Source: JBBKWH01 sp037968855 (lineage in GTDB: Bacteria; Pseudomonadota; Gammaproteobacteria; Pseudomonadales; Moraxellaceae). Taken from it: 64,000 bases of DNA. The notes below the pieces were generated by a model. It saw only the letters and a program-made list of their open reading frames with translations, was not told the origin of the DNA and searched no databases. Positions 25,020-33,838 of the stretch are shown one piece after another. Position 1 is the stretch's first letter. Each line of letters opens with the position of its first letter. Made by a program: the position numbers and the translations under genes. The DNA lies in NCBI GenBank assembly GCA_037968855.1, contig JBBKWH010000087.1, forward strand, positions 1 through 64,000, written 5' to 3'.

Positions 25020-27605
25020 TCAGTCTTTGCTATTACAATCATCAATACCATAAGGACTTAGCGTATTTGGACGATCAATCTTACCACTCTCATCAATATC
25101 ATTTGCAAGAACAGGTAGTCCAGTTGAGATCTCACCTTGATACTCTGTACCTTGAACACGAGTTGTGGCAACGATCTTAATTTTTTGCCATTGCGCGTAA
25201 CGTTTTAAGTAGCGCAGATTAAAATCAAATTTTCCTGATGAGTCGGTTTTTAACGTATAAACGCCATTAGCATCTGAAACGCCCAAGATTGTCGAGACAT
25301 TCATACCATCTAATAGACCATTCCCATTGAGATCCTCGCCAGCATCCAATGTTGCATTAGAATTAGTATCTTCTGGTACACAAGCATAAGGTTTAGTATA
25401 CAAATGGTCATTTGCTAATAAATAACCCTGATAATCTACTATGCCTGCATTCAAATCAGCACGATGCTCTGGGCTAAGTTGCTTGACATAACCACCATCA
25501 TAGTAGACATCTCCTGTATAGGTACGACGATCCTGATCAGATGCACCACTATTAGCCTTGGTCATATACCACAAGTAGTCCGTAAAGAACGAACTATAGT
25601 AAGTCAAATCACCCGTATCATCATATGGCGGAATACGAATACGTCCATAAGACCATGCACCTTTATAGTATTGCGTCGGGACGATACGAACAGATACCTC
25701 TTGGTTTGGCAATGGATTGCCAGCATTATCAACGATATTCGCAGAAACCGGCATATCATAATAAACATCTCGTTCAACAGATGAGATTTTATTACTTGTA
25801 CCAATTGCAATTTTTACTGCACGCGATGAAACAGTCAGATGCGTAGTATTGGTCAGGCCTTTCACAGTAGCAGCAATTGCAACACCGTTACTTGCCGTAT
25901 TAATGCCACCAGCGGTATAAACAACTTTTGCCTCTCCATTCTCGTCAGTAATCGCCTCAGAAGAAGACAAAATACCTGCAGAGGAATCTTGTTGTAAACT
26001 AAACAAGACCAAAGCACCCTTTACTGGAGAATTTTTGTCGTCAAGAACGAGTGCAACGATAGGCGTACTATTTTTTGGCCCTACAACGGTTTGATTCGGC
26101 TGAACACTAATTTTTGCAGGAATGGTTGAAATAAAGCTAACCTGTGAGGTAATCGCATCGGCACCAAATGTTGCCTTAATATTTGCAGTACCTGGCGACT
26201 GCGAAACAATATTAAAGGTTGCATCTCCAACGTAAAAACCATTGGCCTGAGTGATGTTTTCAATCATTTTTTCGTTTTGATCGACCACACCTAAAGAAGA
26301 TGTTAAACGCAGCATCTTATTTTCGATACTTGCGATATCTAAAGCCCGAACCTGAACGACTAACTTAGCATTGGTATTAATTGCAGTATCACCGGCAGGT
26401 AATGAAGAAAAGGCAAAGTCACCATTCTTGCTAAATACGACAACTGCATTATCAGTAGGTTGCTCTAAACCATTACTATCAGCATACATTTTAGCGGTTA
26501 GTGAGATCTTGTTATCAACATCTGGATTTAAGACCGTATAGTTTAGAACAAATTTTGCCACTCCTAAACTATCTGTAGTAGCAGTACCAATGACTGCACC
26601 CAAGCGATCAAACAAATTGACCGATATACCCCTGATAGCACGACTTGCGCCATCGCGCGCTGTTGCATATACAGTCAGATTACCACCAACATCAATAATA
26701 GTTTTATCAGCAGCGAGGGCAAGCGATGTACCTTTAACGTCAAAAACAGCTTGCTGCGTCGCAGGTAAATTAATACCATCATTTACAGTAACGGCCAATG
26801 TCACGCTATGGTTTAACACATAAGCAAAATTGCGTAATGCGGATGACGTTAGCGAAAACTTCACTTGACCATTTTCATCAGTTACTTGACTAGATGGTAA
26901 GCTTAGTGTCACACCGACTTTAGCAGCATCTGAAATAGCGAGTAAGACAGGAGCTCCGACAACAGGGCCGCCTTGTTTATCATTGACATTAACAGTCACA
27001 TCGGTTGTACCACCACCCGTACTCAAACTGGCACTAGTAGAAGCAATACTTAGATCATATTTATCAGCTTTGTTAATTACTGTACCGCTAGAGGTTGATC
27101 CTTTGAGGACCATCGATGCTGTTGAAACACCGGCACTAGCGCTGCCTACACTGGCTAGAATCTCAACACCTGTTGTTGTTAAATAATCTTTTTGAGCAGT
27201 TGTTAGTGATAACGGAGCTAAGCTTAGAGAAATTTTAGCAACACCATTTTCATCTGTAATCGCAACAGCATTACTGGTATTAAATACACCGGTCAAAGTA
27301 GGGTCAGTAATTTTAAATGTAACCGCAGTATCAGCTACAATTCCATTATTTGCGTCAATGACGCGAATACTGACATCTAGAGCATCACCTGCAACATTGA
27401 TTGCAGTTTGATCAACCATAAAGTATAGCTTGTTTGAGCCCTGTGGGACACTTGGTGTTGTCGGGGTCGCAGGCGTTGTCCCTGCATTATTGACACTATC
27501 AGATGATCCCCCACCGCCACAGGCAGTTAAAGCGATGGCAGCGGCCAGTACGGTCATGCGTAGGCTTGCTTTTGCCACTCGTCCCGATTGAACAGTAAAT
27601 TCCAT
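25020..27605 (-). CDS. Large Ig-like-repeat surface lipoprotein (Big_1/invasin type)
   Basis: This 861-residue lipoprotein has the lipobox ALTAC at Cys29, followed by GGGGSSD and a Thr/Pro-rich linker. Residues about 50-650 hold five to six Ig-like repeats of about 100 residues of the intimin/invasin (Big_1) type. They are marked by recurring ITDENGVAKISLSL, VTDENGQVKFSLTS and ITDENGEAKVVYTAGG strings. Near residues 744-767 Asp/Asn/Gly-rich loops (DTNSNATLDAGEDLNGNG) look like Ca-binding EF-hand or dockerin-like sites. The usual role would be a rigid cell-surface stalk. The gene is more AT-rich than its neighbours, suggesting transfer or rapid evolution. Confidence 0.85.
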   Translation of the reverse strand: MEFTVQSGRVAKASLRMTVLAAAIALTACGGGGSSDSVNNAGTTPATPTTPSVPQGSNKLYFMVDQTAINVAGDALDVSIRVIDANNGIVADTAVTFKITDPTLTGVFNTSNAVAITDENGVAKISLSLAPLSLTTAQKDYLTTTGVEILASVGSASAGVSTASMVLKGSTSSGTVINKADKYDLSIASTSASLSTGGGTTDVTVNVNDKQGGPVVGAPVLLAISDAAKVGVTLSLPSSQVTDENGQVKFSLTSSALRNFAYVLNHSVTLAVTVNDGINLPATQQAVFDVKGTSLALAADKTIIDVGGNLTVYATARDGASRAIRGISVNLFDRLGAVIGTATTDSLGVAKFVLNYTVLNPDVDNKISLTAKMYADSNGLEQPTDNAVVVFSKNGDFAFSSLPAGDTAINTNAKLVVQVRALDIASIENKMLRLTSSLGVVDQNEKMIENITQANGFYVGDATFNIVSQSPGTANIKATFGADAITSQVSFISTIPAKISVQPNQTVVGPKNSTPIVALVLDDKNSPVKGALVLFSLQQDSSAGILSSSEAITDENGEAKVVYTAGGINTASNGVAIAATVKGLTNTTHLTVSSRAVKIAIGTSNKISSVERDVYYDMPVSANIVDNAGNPLPNQEVSVRIVPTQYYKGAWSYGRIRIPPYDDTGDLTYYSSFFTDYLWYMTKANSGASDQDRRTYTGDVYYDGGYVKQLSPEHRADLNAGIVDYQGYLLANDHLYTKPYACVPEDTNSNATLDAGEDLNGNGLLDGMNVSTILGVSDANGVYTLKTDSSGKFDFNLRYLKRYAQWQKIKIVATTRVQGTEYQGEISTGLPVLANDIDESGKIDRPNTLSPYGIDDCNSKD

Positions 27606-27777
27606 GATTGTTATGACCTCTAAGACCTGCTGTTAAAAAAATTCGATCCTGATATGACGCTTGCTCAACGTGGCACTCGTGCTCTACGCGGCGTTACCAG
27701 ACTTTACTTGAGTTGTACAGGATGCGCAATGTGAAGCGACATCTGCTCATTTGAAACAAGCTGTAGAAACACCTGCT

Positions 27778-28464
27778 TTATTCTATCAAAGAGTTTTCAA
27801 ACCAAACTTCCTCGCCAAAGGTATTGAGCAGTTCATCATAGATCGCACGACCATCACCAATCAGGTAGGGGCCTTCCAAAAACACCATTTGACGCAGACC
27901 TTGGCGCAACCAACGCTCATCCATCACGTCAGTACGTGATAAATGCCCAGACATAAACAAAAAGTTCGACCAGTTGGTCAGCACGATCCAGACATTGATG
28001 ATCAGGGCTTCTATTTCGGCAGCCGTGGCGTTCATCAATCCGGCACGCACAAATCCTTCATAGATTTTTTTACCTTGGCGCATCACTGCACTGGCAAAAC
28101 GCGGATACAACTTTTTTAGGTCATCGCTAATTTCGATCAAATGATGGATATCACGATGCAAAAAGCGGAAACGCCAGAACTGACTACACAAGGCTTGAAA
28201 GTATGCCACTTTGTCTTGAACAGTGAGTGGTCGGTCTTCTGGAATGACCAGTAACTCGAGAATATCGTGCTGATACTGCTCAAGTAACTCACTGATAATC
28301 TCAGACTTATTTCTAAAATGGTAGTACAAGTTGCCGGGGCTAATGCCCAGTTCGGCAGCAATATGGTTGGTCGTGACCACACGTTCCCCACGCTCATTAA
28401 AGAGCTGGAGGCTGGCCATCAAGATTCGGTCGCGTGTTTTCATGAAAGGCTTTTCGGCTGTCAT
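27778..28464 (-). CDS. TetR-family regulator divergent from aldehyde dehydrogenase
   Basis: The 228-residue product has a standard TetR HTH at about residues 10-58 (RILMASLQLFNERG, VVTTNHIAAELGISPGNLYY). The C-terminal ligand domain is Trp/Phe-rich and of a type common in Moraxellaceae and Pseudomonas. It diverges from the aldehyde dehydrogenase gene across a 100-base region with two related dyads, which makes that gene its likely target together with itself. An AGGACA ribosome binding site precedes the ATG at 28464. Confidence 0.9.
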   Translation of the reverse strand: MTAEKPFMKTRDRILMASLQLFNERGERVVTTNHIAAELGISPGNLYYHFRNKSEIISELLEQYQHDILELLVIPEDRPLTVQDKVAYFQALCSQFWRFRFLHRDIHHLIEISDDLKKLYPRFASAVMRQGKKIYEGFVRAGLMNATAAEIEALIINVWIVLTNWSNFLFMSGHLSRTDVMDERWLRQGLRQMVFLEGPYLIGDGRAIYDELLNTFGEEVWFENSLIE

Positions 28465-28477
28465 TGGCGTGGTTGTC

Positions 28478-28526
28478 CTAGAGTAGCGTACTCAAAACAA
28501 GTTGACACCCTAGAGCAATTACTCTA
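28478..28526. promoter_or_regulatory. Two operator-like dyads between TetR and ALDH genes
   Basis: GAGTA-GCG-TACTC (28481-28493) is a perfect dyad. TAGAG-CAATTA-CTCTA (28511-28526) is nearly perfect, with one mismatched pair. Both fit CTAGAG-Y-A...TACTC and their centres are about 31 bases apart, roughly three helical turns. A TTGACA hexamer (28502-28507) for the dehydrogenase lies between them. Confidence 0.55.
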
Positions 28527-28564
28527 AAAAACCAAATAACGTGTATCAATTGATCCGAGATCTC

Positions 28565-30013
28565 ATGAACAGCATTTTGAATCCAAAGAACAGCACAGAA
28601 CTGCCACCCGATTTGCAGCATCTGGCCGATACGCTAAATGCTCAAAAAGCAGCCTATCGCCAAAATCCTGCACCGGCCTTGGCAGAGCGCTTGGATCGTT
28701 TGGCTCGTCTGCGTCGTACCTTGGTCAAGCATCAAGAAGAAATCTGCCAAGCCATTAGTGATGACTTTGGCAATCGCTCGATCCACGAGACCAAGATCGG
28801 CGAGATCATGACCTGTCTGGATCACATCAGTTATAACAGCAAACACTTGTCACGCTGGATGAAACCGTCCAAGCGTCATATTAGTGCGATGCATCAACCG
28901 GCTAAAGGCTGGGTGCAGTATCAACCACTGGGTGTGATTGGCATCATGGCACCTTGGAACTATCCGTTGTTGCTATCGGTTGGCCCACTGATTTGTGCTT
29001 TGGCTGCTGGCAACCATGCCATGCTGAAAATTTCTAGCTCATCACCACGTTTTGGCAAAGTGCTAGAACGCGCCTTGGCTGAAGTATTTCCGGCCAATGT
29101 GGTGGCGGTGATTAATGGTGGAGGCCCAATTTCTGATGCCTTCTGCCGTTTGCCATTCGACCAAATCACCTTTACGGGTTCAACCAATGTTGGCAAAACC
29201 GTGATGGCGGCTGCCTCCGAAAACCTCGTACCTGTGTTGTTGGAATTGGGCGGAAAATCGCCTGTCGTGGTGCATGAGTCTGCCCCGATGAAGGACGTAG
29301 CAGAGCGCCTAACCTTTGGTAAGTTATGGAATGCAGGTCAAACCTGTGTTGCCCCAGACTATGTCTTTTTGCCGCGCGGCAAGACCCAAGAGTTTGTTGA
29401 GCAAATGGCCAAAGTCATTAAGTCGGCTTACCCGACCCTGCGCAACAACAACGACTACACCAGCATCATTAATGATCGCCAGTTCAATCGTCTGGAAGGT
29501 TATCTCGATGACGCCCGTGAAAAAGGCGCGCAACTGTTTGAAATTAACCCTGCGAACGAAGACTTGTCTGGCTCACGCAAAATTGTACCAACCTTGATCA
29601 GCGGTATTACCTGCGATATGGAAGTCAGCAAGCATGAACTGTTTGGCCCATTGCTGCTGATTCATGAGTACGACCATATTGATGAGGCCGTTGAGTACAT
29701 CAATGATCGTCCTCGACCACTGGCCATGTATTATTTTGACTATGACACCGCCCGTGCTGAGGCACTGTCGCAACGGACTCACTCTGGTCACTTTGGTGTT
29801 AATGCGGTGATCACACACGTTGCTCAAGACGATTTGCCGTTTGGTGGTGTTGGTGCATCAGGGATGGGTAAATATCACGGCCACGAAGGATTTTTGACCA
29901 TGAGCCACTCTCGCTCAGTGATGGTCAAACCGCGTTTGTATGCGTTGCGAATGATTTTGCCGCCATTCAACAAGCCGATTCACAAAATCATGTTTAAAGC
30001 GCTATTGCGCTAA
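28565..30013 (+). CDS. Aldehyde dehydrogenase, coniferyl/fatty aldehyde type
   Basis: This NAD(P)-dependent enzyme oxidises aldehydes to acids. From the ATG at 28565 the general base is Glu227 (LELGGK) and the nucleophile is Cys261 (NAGQTCVAPDYV), 34 residues apart as in the family. PWNYPLLLSVGPL and TGSTNVGKTVM (written FTGSTNVGK here) are standard cofactor-fold motifs. The overall pattern follows CalB-like coniferyl aldehyde dehydrogenases and membrane-associated fatty aldehyde dehydrogenases, and the C-terminus is basic and hydrophobic. The exact substrate is unknown. In a wax-ester-making organism a fatty aldehyde is an attractive guess. A GTG at 28541 would add eight residues. Confidence 0.9.
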   Translation: MNSILNPKNSTELPPDLQHLADTLNAQKAAYRQNPAPALAERLDRLARLRRTLVKHQEEICQAISDDFGNRSIHETKIGEIMTCLDHISYNSKHLSRWMKPSKRHISAMHQPAKGWVQYQPLGVIGIMAPWNYPLLLSVGPLICALAAGNHAMLKISSSSPRFGKVLERALAEVFPANVVAVINGGGPISDAFCRLPFDQITFTGSTNVGKTVMAAASENLVPVLLELGGKSPVVVHESAPMKDVAERLTFGKLWNAGQTCVAPDYVFLPRGKTQEFVEQMAKVIKSAYPTLRNNNDYTSIINDRQFNRLEGYLDDAREKGAQLFEINPANEDLSGSRKIVPTLISGITCDMEVSKHELFGPLLLIHEYDHIDEAVEYINDRPRPLAMYYFDYDTARAEALSQRTHSGHFGVNAVITHVAQDDLPFGGVGASGMGKYHGHEGFLTMSHSRSVMVKPRLYALRMILPPFNKPIHKIMFKALLR

Positions 30014-30038
30014 GCCACAGGGTTTAGCCGCCTGCGTC

Positions 30039-30064
30039 AGCAGATCAATTCGATCTGCTTTTTG
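30039..30064 (+). terminator. Terminator of the aldehyde dehydrogenase gene
   Basis: GCAGATC (30040-30046) pairs with GATCTGC (30052-30058) over AATTC, then a T5-6 run. It is 26 bases after the stop. Confidence 0.85.
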
Positions 30065-30072
30065 CATCAGGC

Positions 30073-30101
30073 TTGTCTAGGGGGCGTTTATCTGGTATAA
30101 A
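30073..30101 (+). promoter_or_regulatory. Promoter of rpmB-rpmG
   Basis: TTGTCT (30073-30078) and TATAAA (30096-30101) are separated by exactly 17 bases. They are followed by a GC-rich discriminator, ACGCCCC, typical of promoters under stringent (ppGpp) control. The region is also a palindrome: GGGGCGTTT (30081-30089) faces AAACGCCCC (30100-30108). Confidence 0.7.
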
Positions 30102-30193
30102 ACGCCCCTTGATTTTAATCAACCCGTTTTATTCTTGCATGACCTCTTGGGTGGTCCTTGCATCCCCCAACCATAGGTCTAGTGGAGCACAGC

Positions 30194-30430
30194 ATGTCTA
30201 AGGTTTGCCAAGTTACCGGCAAGCGTCCAATCGTTGGTAACAACGTTTCGCACGCCAATAACAAAACCAAGCGCCGGTTCGAGCCGAACCTGCACTACCA
30301 CCGTTTCTGGATGGAAAGCGAAAAGCGTTTCGTCCGTCTGCGTTTGACCACTAAGGCCATGCGCATCATCGATAAATTGGGCATCGAAAAGGTTGTTGCT
30401 GACCTGCGTGCTCAAGGTCAGAAGATCTAA
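30194..30430 (+). CDS. rpmB: 50S ribosomal protein L28
   Basis: L28 is a 78-residue protein of the large ribosomal subunit. The start MSKVCQVTGKRPIVGNNVSH and the central FEPNLHYHRFW are diagnostic. The ATG at 30194 was chosen because the product then has standard length, whereas the frame's earlier start at 30158 adds 12 non-family residues. rpmG follows 12 bases later, the usual pairing. Expression probably follows growth rate, given the promoter upstream. Confidence 0.98.
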   Translation: MSKVCQVTGKRPIVGNNVSHANNKTKRRFEPNLHYHRFWMESEKRFVRLRLTTKAMRIIDKLGIEKVVADLRAQGQKI

Positions 30431-30442
30431 GGAGCCTGTATC

Positions 30443-30598
30443 ATGCGTGATAAAATTCGTCTCGTTTCTAGCGCCGGTACTGGTTATTTTTATACCACGA
30501 CCAAAAACAAGCGCACTATGCCGGAAAAAATGGAAATCAAGAAATTTGATCCAAAAATCCGTCAACACGTGATTTTCAAAGAAGCCAAAATCAAGTAA
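30443..30598 (+). CDS. rpmG: 50S ribosomal protein L33
   Basis: This is a 51-residue gene below common length cut-offs. It starts MRDKIRLVSSAGTGYFYTTT and ends KEAKIK, a clear L33. It contains no Cys, so it is the zinc-independent (C-) form of L33. A GGAG ribosome binding site lies ten bases upstream, just after the rpmB stop. The pair rpmB-rpmG is one operon, closed by a strong terminator. Confidence 0.98.
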   Translation: MRDKIRLVSSAGTGYFYTTTKNKRTMPEKMEIKKFDPKIRQHVIFKEAKIK

Positions 30599-30616
30599 TT
30601 GATTGCATCTTCTGCC

Positions 30617-30651
30617 AACAAAGCCCGTCCATGACGGGCTTTGTTGTTTTT
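30617..30651 (+). terminator. Terminator of rpmB-rpmG
   Basis: AACAAAGCCCGTC (30617-30629) pairs with GACGGGCTTTGTT (30633-30645), a 13-bp stem with a 3-base loop, followed by GTTTTT. Confidence 0.93.
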
Positions 30652-30686
30652 GCACGATCATCAAGTTGTACTTGTCCATTTTTGCC

Positions 30687-30717
30687 AAAAAAACCAGCTG
30701 AAATCGCTGGTTTTTTT
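30687..30717. terminator. Second terminator-like hairpin before the antiporter gene
   Basis: AAACCAGC (30691-30698) pairs with GCTGGTTT (30706-30713), flanked by A and T runs. It backs up the rpmBG terminator 40 bases earlier. Confidence 0.75.
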
Positions 30718-30812
30718 GTGTCCGCTGGTTTGCAACGACCATATCGCGGCCTATGCTTTGTTAGGATGAAGCACACCCTTATCTTCAGCGATACTTTTTT
30801 TGGAGCGACTTA

Positions 30813-32612
30813 GTGCCTCATGACATCAGTTTAATCAGCCTGATTGCCGTTGGCCTTGGGATGGCAATGATTTTTGGCTTCTTGGCCAATAAATTACGCT
30901 TACCTCCATTGGTCGGCTATTTGGTGGCCGGTGTTCTGATTGGGCCAAGCACGCCCGGTATGGTGGCCGATCTGGAGCTGGCCAGTCAGTTGGCCGAAAT
31001 TGGCGTCATGCTGCTGATGTTTGGTGTCGGGTTGCACTTTTCCATCAATGACTTGATGGCAGTCCGCCGAATTGCGATTCCGGGTGCGTTGGTACAAATT
31101 GCGGTTGCAACCCTGATGGGTATGGGCTTGGCCTTATTTTGGGACTGGCCAGTGGGTCATGCCTTGGTGTTTGGCTTGGCCTTGTCGGTCGCTAGTACCG
31201 TGGTGCTATTACGCGCGTTAGAGTCACGTAATGCCTTGGATTCGGTCAATGGGCGTATCGCTGTTGGTTGGCTGGTGGTCGAAGACTTGGTCATGGTGTT
31301 GGTTTTGGTGTTGCTGCCACCACTGGCTGGTGTGCTCGGTGGCACGGAGCCTAGCCAGTTGTTAGCCCATGGCGACCATGCTGTCAGTACGGCGACGGAT
31401 GAGTCAATCTGGCTCACCATTGGCATCACTTTGGCCAAGGTCGCTGCGTTTATCGCTTTTATGCTGATTGTGGGTCGACGTCTATTTCCAAAACTACTGT
31501 GGTTTGTGGCAAAAACCGGATCTCGCGAGTTATTCACCTTATGTGTGATTGCAGCTGCGGTAGGCATTGCCTATGGGTCGGCGCAGTTGTTTGGCGTGTC
31601 CTTTGCACTGGGGGCGTTTTTTGCCGGTGTGGTGCTGAGCGAGTCGGAGTTTAGCCATCGCGCGGCAGAAGAATCTTTACCACTGCGTGATGCATTTTCG
31701 GTGTTGTTCTTTGTCTCGGTGGGCATGTTGTTTGATCCGCATATTTTGCTGGAGCAGCCGCTACATGTGTTGGCCGTCGCTGCGGTTATTATTTTTGGTA
31801 AGACATTGGCGGCCATGGCGTTGGTGTTGTTTTTTCGCTATCCCCTCAATACGGCCCTTACCGTTGGTGCCAGCTTGGCGCAGATTGGTGAGTTTTCGTT
31901 TATTTTGGCCAGCTTAGGCTTAAGTCTTGGCCTAATGAGTATAGAAGGTCAAAACCTGATCTTGGCCGGTGCCATGCTGTCGATTGCCTTAAACTCGGTG
32001 TTGTTTGCCTCGATTGAACCTGCTCAGCGTTGGATTCGGGCGCGTTCGCATCTGGCACGTTTGCTTGAGCGTAGCGGCGACCCCTTGGCTATGCTGCCAA
32101 TGCATGTAGATGATACCTATTTGACCGGACAGATTGTGTTGGTTGGCTACGGTGAGGTGGGCAAACAAATTGCCGCACGCTTGCAACAACAAGCCTTGCG
32201 CTATGTGATTGTCGAAGAAGACCGCGAAATCGTTGAGACTTTACGTGGTCAAGATATTGCAGCCGTACGCGGCAATGCCGCCGATCCAGCAGTGCTGATT
32301 CAGGCGCATATTCACAAGGCCAGTATGCTGGTGGTGTCCGTACCGGATATTTTTGATGTTGGCCGGATGATGGAGATTGCCAAAACGCTGAATCCGGCGG
32401 TGGAGATTGTGCTGTGTACCAGTGGTGCAGAAGAAGCCATTTTGCTGGCACAAACCGAAGGCACACGAGTCTACGAAATCAAGCAGACTCTCGCTGACCA
32501 AATGGCCAACCACGTGATGCACCGCCTAGGACAACAAGCCGAGGCACATCGCACACACTCACCTCACAGCCACCAAGATCAAGGCCACGAAGGGTCCTCT
32601 GGTCACTCCTAA
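30813..32612 (+). CDS. ybaL: YbaL/Kef-type cation:proton antiporter (CPA2)
   Basis: This is a 599-residue inner-membrane antiporter. Its N-terminal part has about 12 membrane helices with LANKLRLPPLVGYLVAGVL and LLMFGVGLHFSINDLMAV, characteristic of the YbaL/RosB branch of CPA2. A TrkA-N nucleotide-binding domain begins near residue 437 (IVLVGYGEVGKQIAARL) and should gate transport. The C-terminus is His-rich (HRTHSPHSHQDQGHEG), possibly metal-binding. The start is a GTG at 30813. Probable substrates are K or Na ions; YbaL homologues have been linked to stress resistance. Confidence 0.88.
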   Translation: MPHDISLISLIAVGLGMAMIFGFLANKLRLPPLVGYLVAGVLIGPSTPGMVADLELASQLAEIGVMLLMFGVGLHFSINDLMAVRRIAIPGALVQIAVATLMGMGLALFWDWPVGHALVFGLALSVASTVVLLRALESRNALDSVNGRIAVGWLVVEDLVMVLVLVLLPPLAGVLGGTEPSQLLAHGDHAVSTATDESIWLTIGITLAKVAAFIAFMLIVGRRLFPKLLWFVAKTGSRELFTLCVIAAAVGIAYGSAQLFGVSFALGAFFAGVVLSESEFSHRAAEESLPLRDAFSVLFFVSVGMLFDPHILLEQPLHVLAVAAVIIFGKTLAAMALVLFFRYPLNTALTVGASLAQIGEFSFILASLGLSLGLMSIEGQNLILAGAMLSIALNSVLFASIEPAQRWIRARSHLARLLERSGDPLAMLPMHVDDTYLTGQIVLVGYGEVGKQIAARLQQQALRYVIVEEDREIVETLRGQDIAAVRGNAADPAVLIQAHIHKASMLVVSVPDIFDVGRMMEIAKTLNPAVEIVLCTSGAEEAILLAQTEGTRVYEIKQTLADQMANHVMHRLGQQAEAHRTHSPHSHQDQGHEGSSGHS

Positions 32613-32627
32613 GCGAATACAAGCTGA

Positions 32628-33179
32628 TTAGCGCGGAAGGGCAAATATGGCTGGATGGCTTGGTGCAGCCAGTTCGTTACAATGCGGTATAGGCTCGATG
32701 TCTGATGCCGACTGAATATCGTAGCTCATGAGTTCGGCCATTAAGCTTGGATCAAGCTCCCAAAAACGATCTCGCTCGCGATGCGGCAACAAGGTAACCG
32801 CACGGGCCACCAATAAGGTCTGTGTTTCTACCATGCGCTGAATCCGATAAAAACACTCAATCCGGTAGTCCTCACCCTCCGCATCCATCAGCTCTTGATA
32901 GAGTTCTTCCTCAAGCTCGGATTTGTGTTGAACCAATGCCTGCAACTCTTCAACCGTGGTTGGCATTAAACGAGGTGGACGACGACGACGAATCCACTCA
33001 CGCATCCGTAGCAGCACTTTTTCTCGTGCTTGAGTGACGTTTGTTCCCTCCACTTTTAGGCTTAACGTCTGGACGCGCCTTGCTTGCTTGACGTCATGAA
33101 TCTGAATGCAGGCACTGATTGCATCGGCATGCACCGCCAAATCCACCGCAAAATGATAATCTTCAAAAAAGTAATCCAC
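32628..33179 (-). CDS. Conserved hypothetical protein, 183 residues
   Basis: I do not recognise a named family. The protein begins with a predicted beta-rich region (DYFFEDYHFAVDLAVHADAIS), then a basic REWIRRRRPPR patch. An acidic helical stretch (ELEEELYQELMDAEGED) and a C-terminal tail follow. There is no signal peptide or membrane segment, so it should be cytoplasmic. The GTG at 33179 was chosen because a strong GGGGGA sits six bases upstream. It is convergent with ybaL, with only 15 bases between the stops. Confidence 0.65.
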   Translation of the reverse strand: MDYFFEDYHFAVDLAVHADAISACIQIHDVKQARRVQTLSLKVEGTNVTQAREKVLLRMREWIRRRRPPRLMPTTVEELQALVQHKSELEEELYQELMDAEGEDYRIECFYRIQRMVETQTLLVARAVTLLPHRERDRFWELDPSLMAELMSYDIQSASDIEPIPHCNELAAPSHPAIFALPR

Positions 33180-33344
33180 AGTGAGTCCCCCACTCAATAC
33201 AACTGCCAATCACAGCATCAACGGATCTATTTTGATCACAATCATCAGTGTGAACCGATTTTCAGATTAAAACGCCTGACCTTGGTAACAAAACTTATCA
33301 TTTAGACCCGTCGCTTGTTTATACATACAGCTTTTGAGCGGCAC

Positions 33345-33366
33345 AAAAAAGGACGCCTAAGCGTCC
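33345..33366 (-). terminator. Terminator of the gene at 33410
   Basis: On the minus strand GGACGC-TTAG-GCGTCC is followed by a run of six T. It lies 44 bases after the stop of the 93-residue gene. Confidence 0.85.
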
Positions 33367-33409
33367 AATTTGATCTTGAGATGACTCCCAGTCGTTGCTT
33401 CCAATCGAC

Positions 33410-33691
33410 TTAACTGAAATGCGTTGGCTCTTCGTCCAGCACTTGAGCATGCCAGCGTGCTGCCTGTTGATCCATAATGAGTTGCAGTGCTGCTTGTACC
33501 ATTTGCTGGCCGACACCTTGCAACTGATCACCCAACAACTGATGCACTTGCTCAGAAAAGCGAATGGTGACCAATGCCTCGCCTTCGCCATCGGCTGGAC
33601 GTAGTGCAATCTCACCATCTTGCGACTGGACCAACTCTAACAACGTTTCGGTTGGTATATTCAACTTGCCATCATTGTGCATAGAACCCAT
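33410..33691 (-). CDS. Conserved hypothetical protein, 93 residues
   Basis: This small, acidic and probably soluble protein has a predicted mixed alpha/beta fold (EIALRPADGEGEALVTIRFS, then a long helix LLGDQLQGVGQQMVQAALQL). It has no signal peptide, membrane segment or recognised domain. The frame is well bounded: a start ATG at 33691 after AGGAGAT and a terminator after the stop. It forms its own unit among several small minus-strand genes. Function is unknown. Confidence 0.65.
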   Translation of the reverse strand: MGSMHNDGKLNIPTETLLELVQSQDGEIALRPADGEGEALVTIRFSEQVHQLLGDQLQGVGQQMVQAALQLIMDQQAARWHAQVLDEEPTHFS

Positions 33692-33838
33692 TGGTCATCT
33701 CCTGCTGACACTGACCCTAATGTCAGCGTCGAACGAGCCCTGACTCAGAACTCGTACGTCTTATTTTTACAATGCGACCCATTGCATCAAATTTCAAGTG
33801 TTACGATGTATGCAAGCCATGATTAGCCCAAAAAACCA

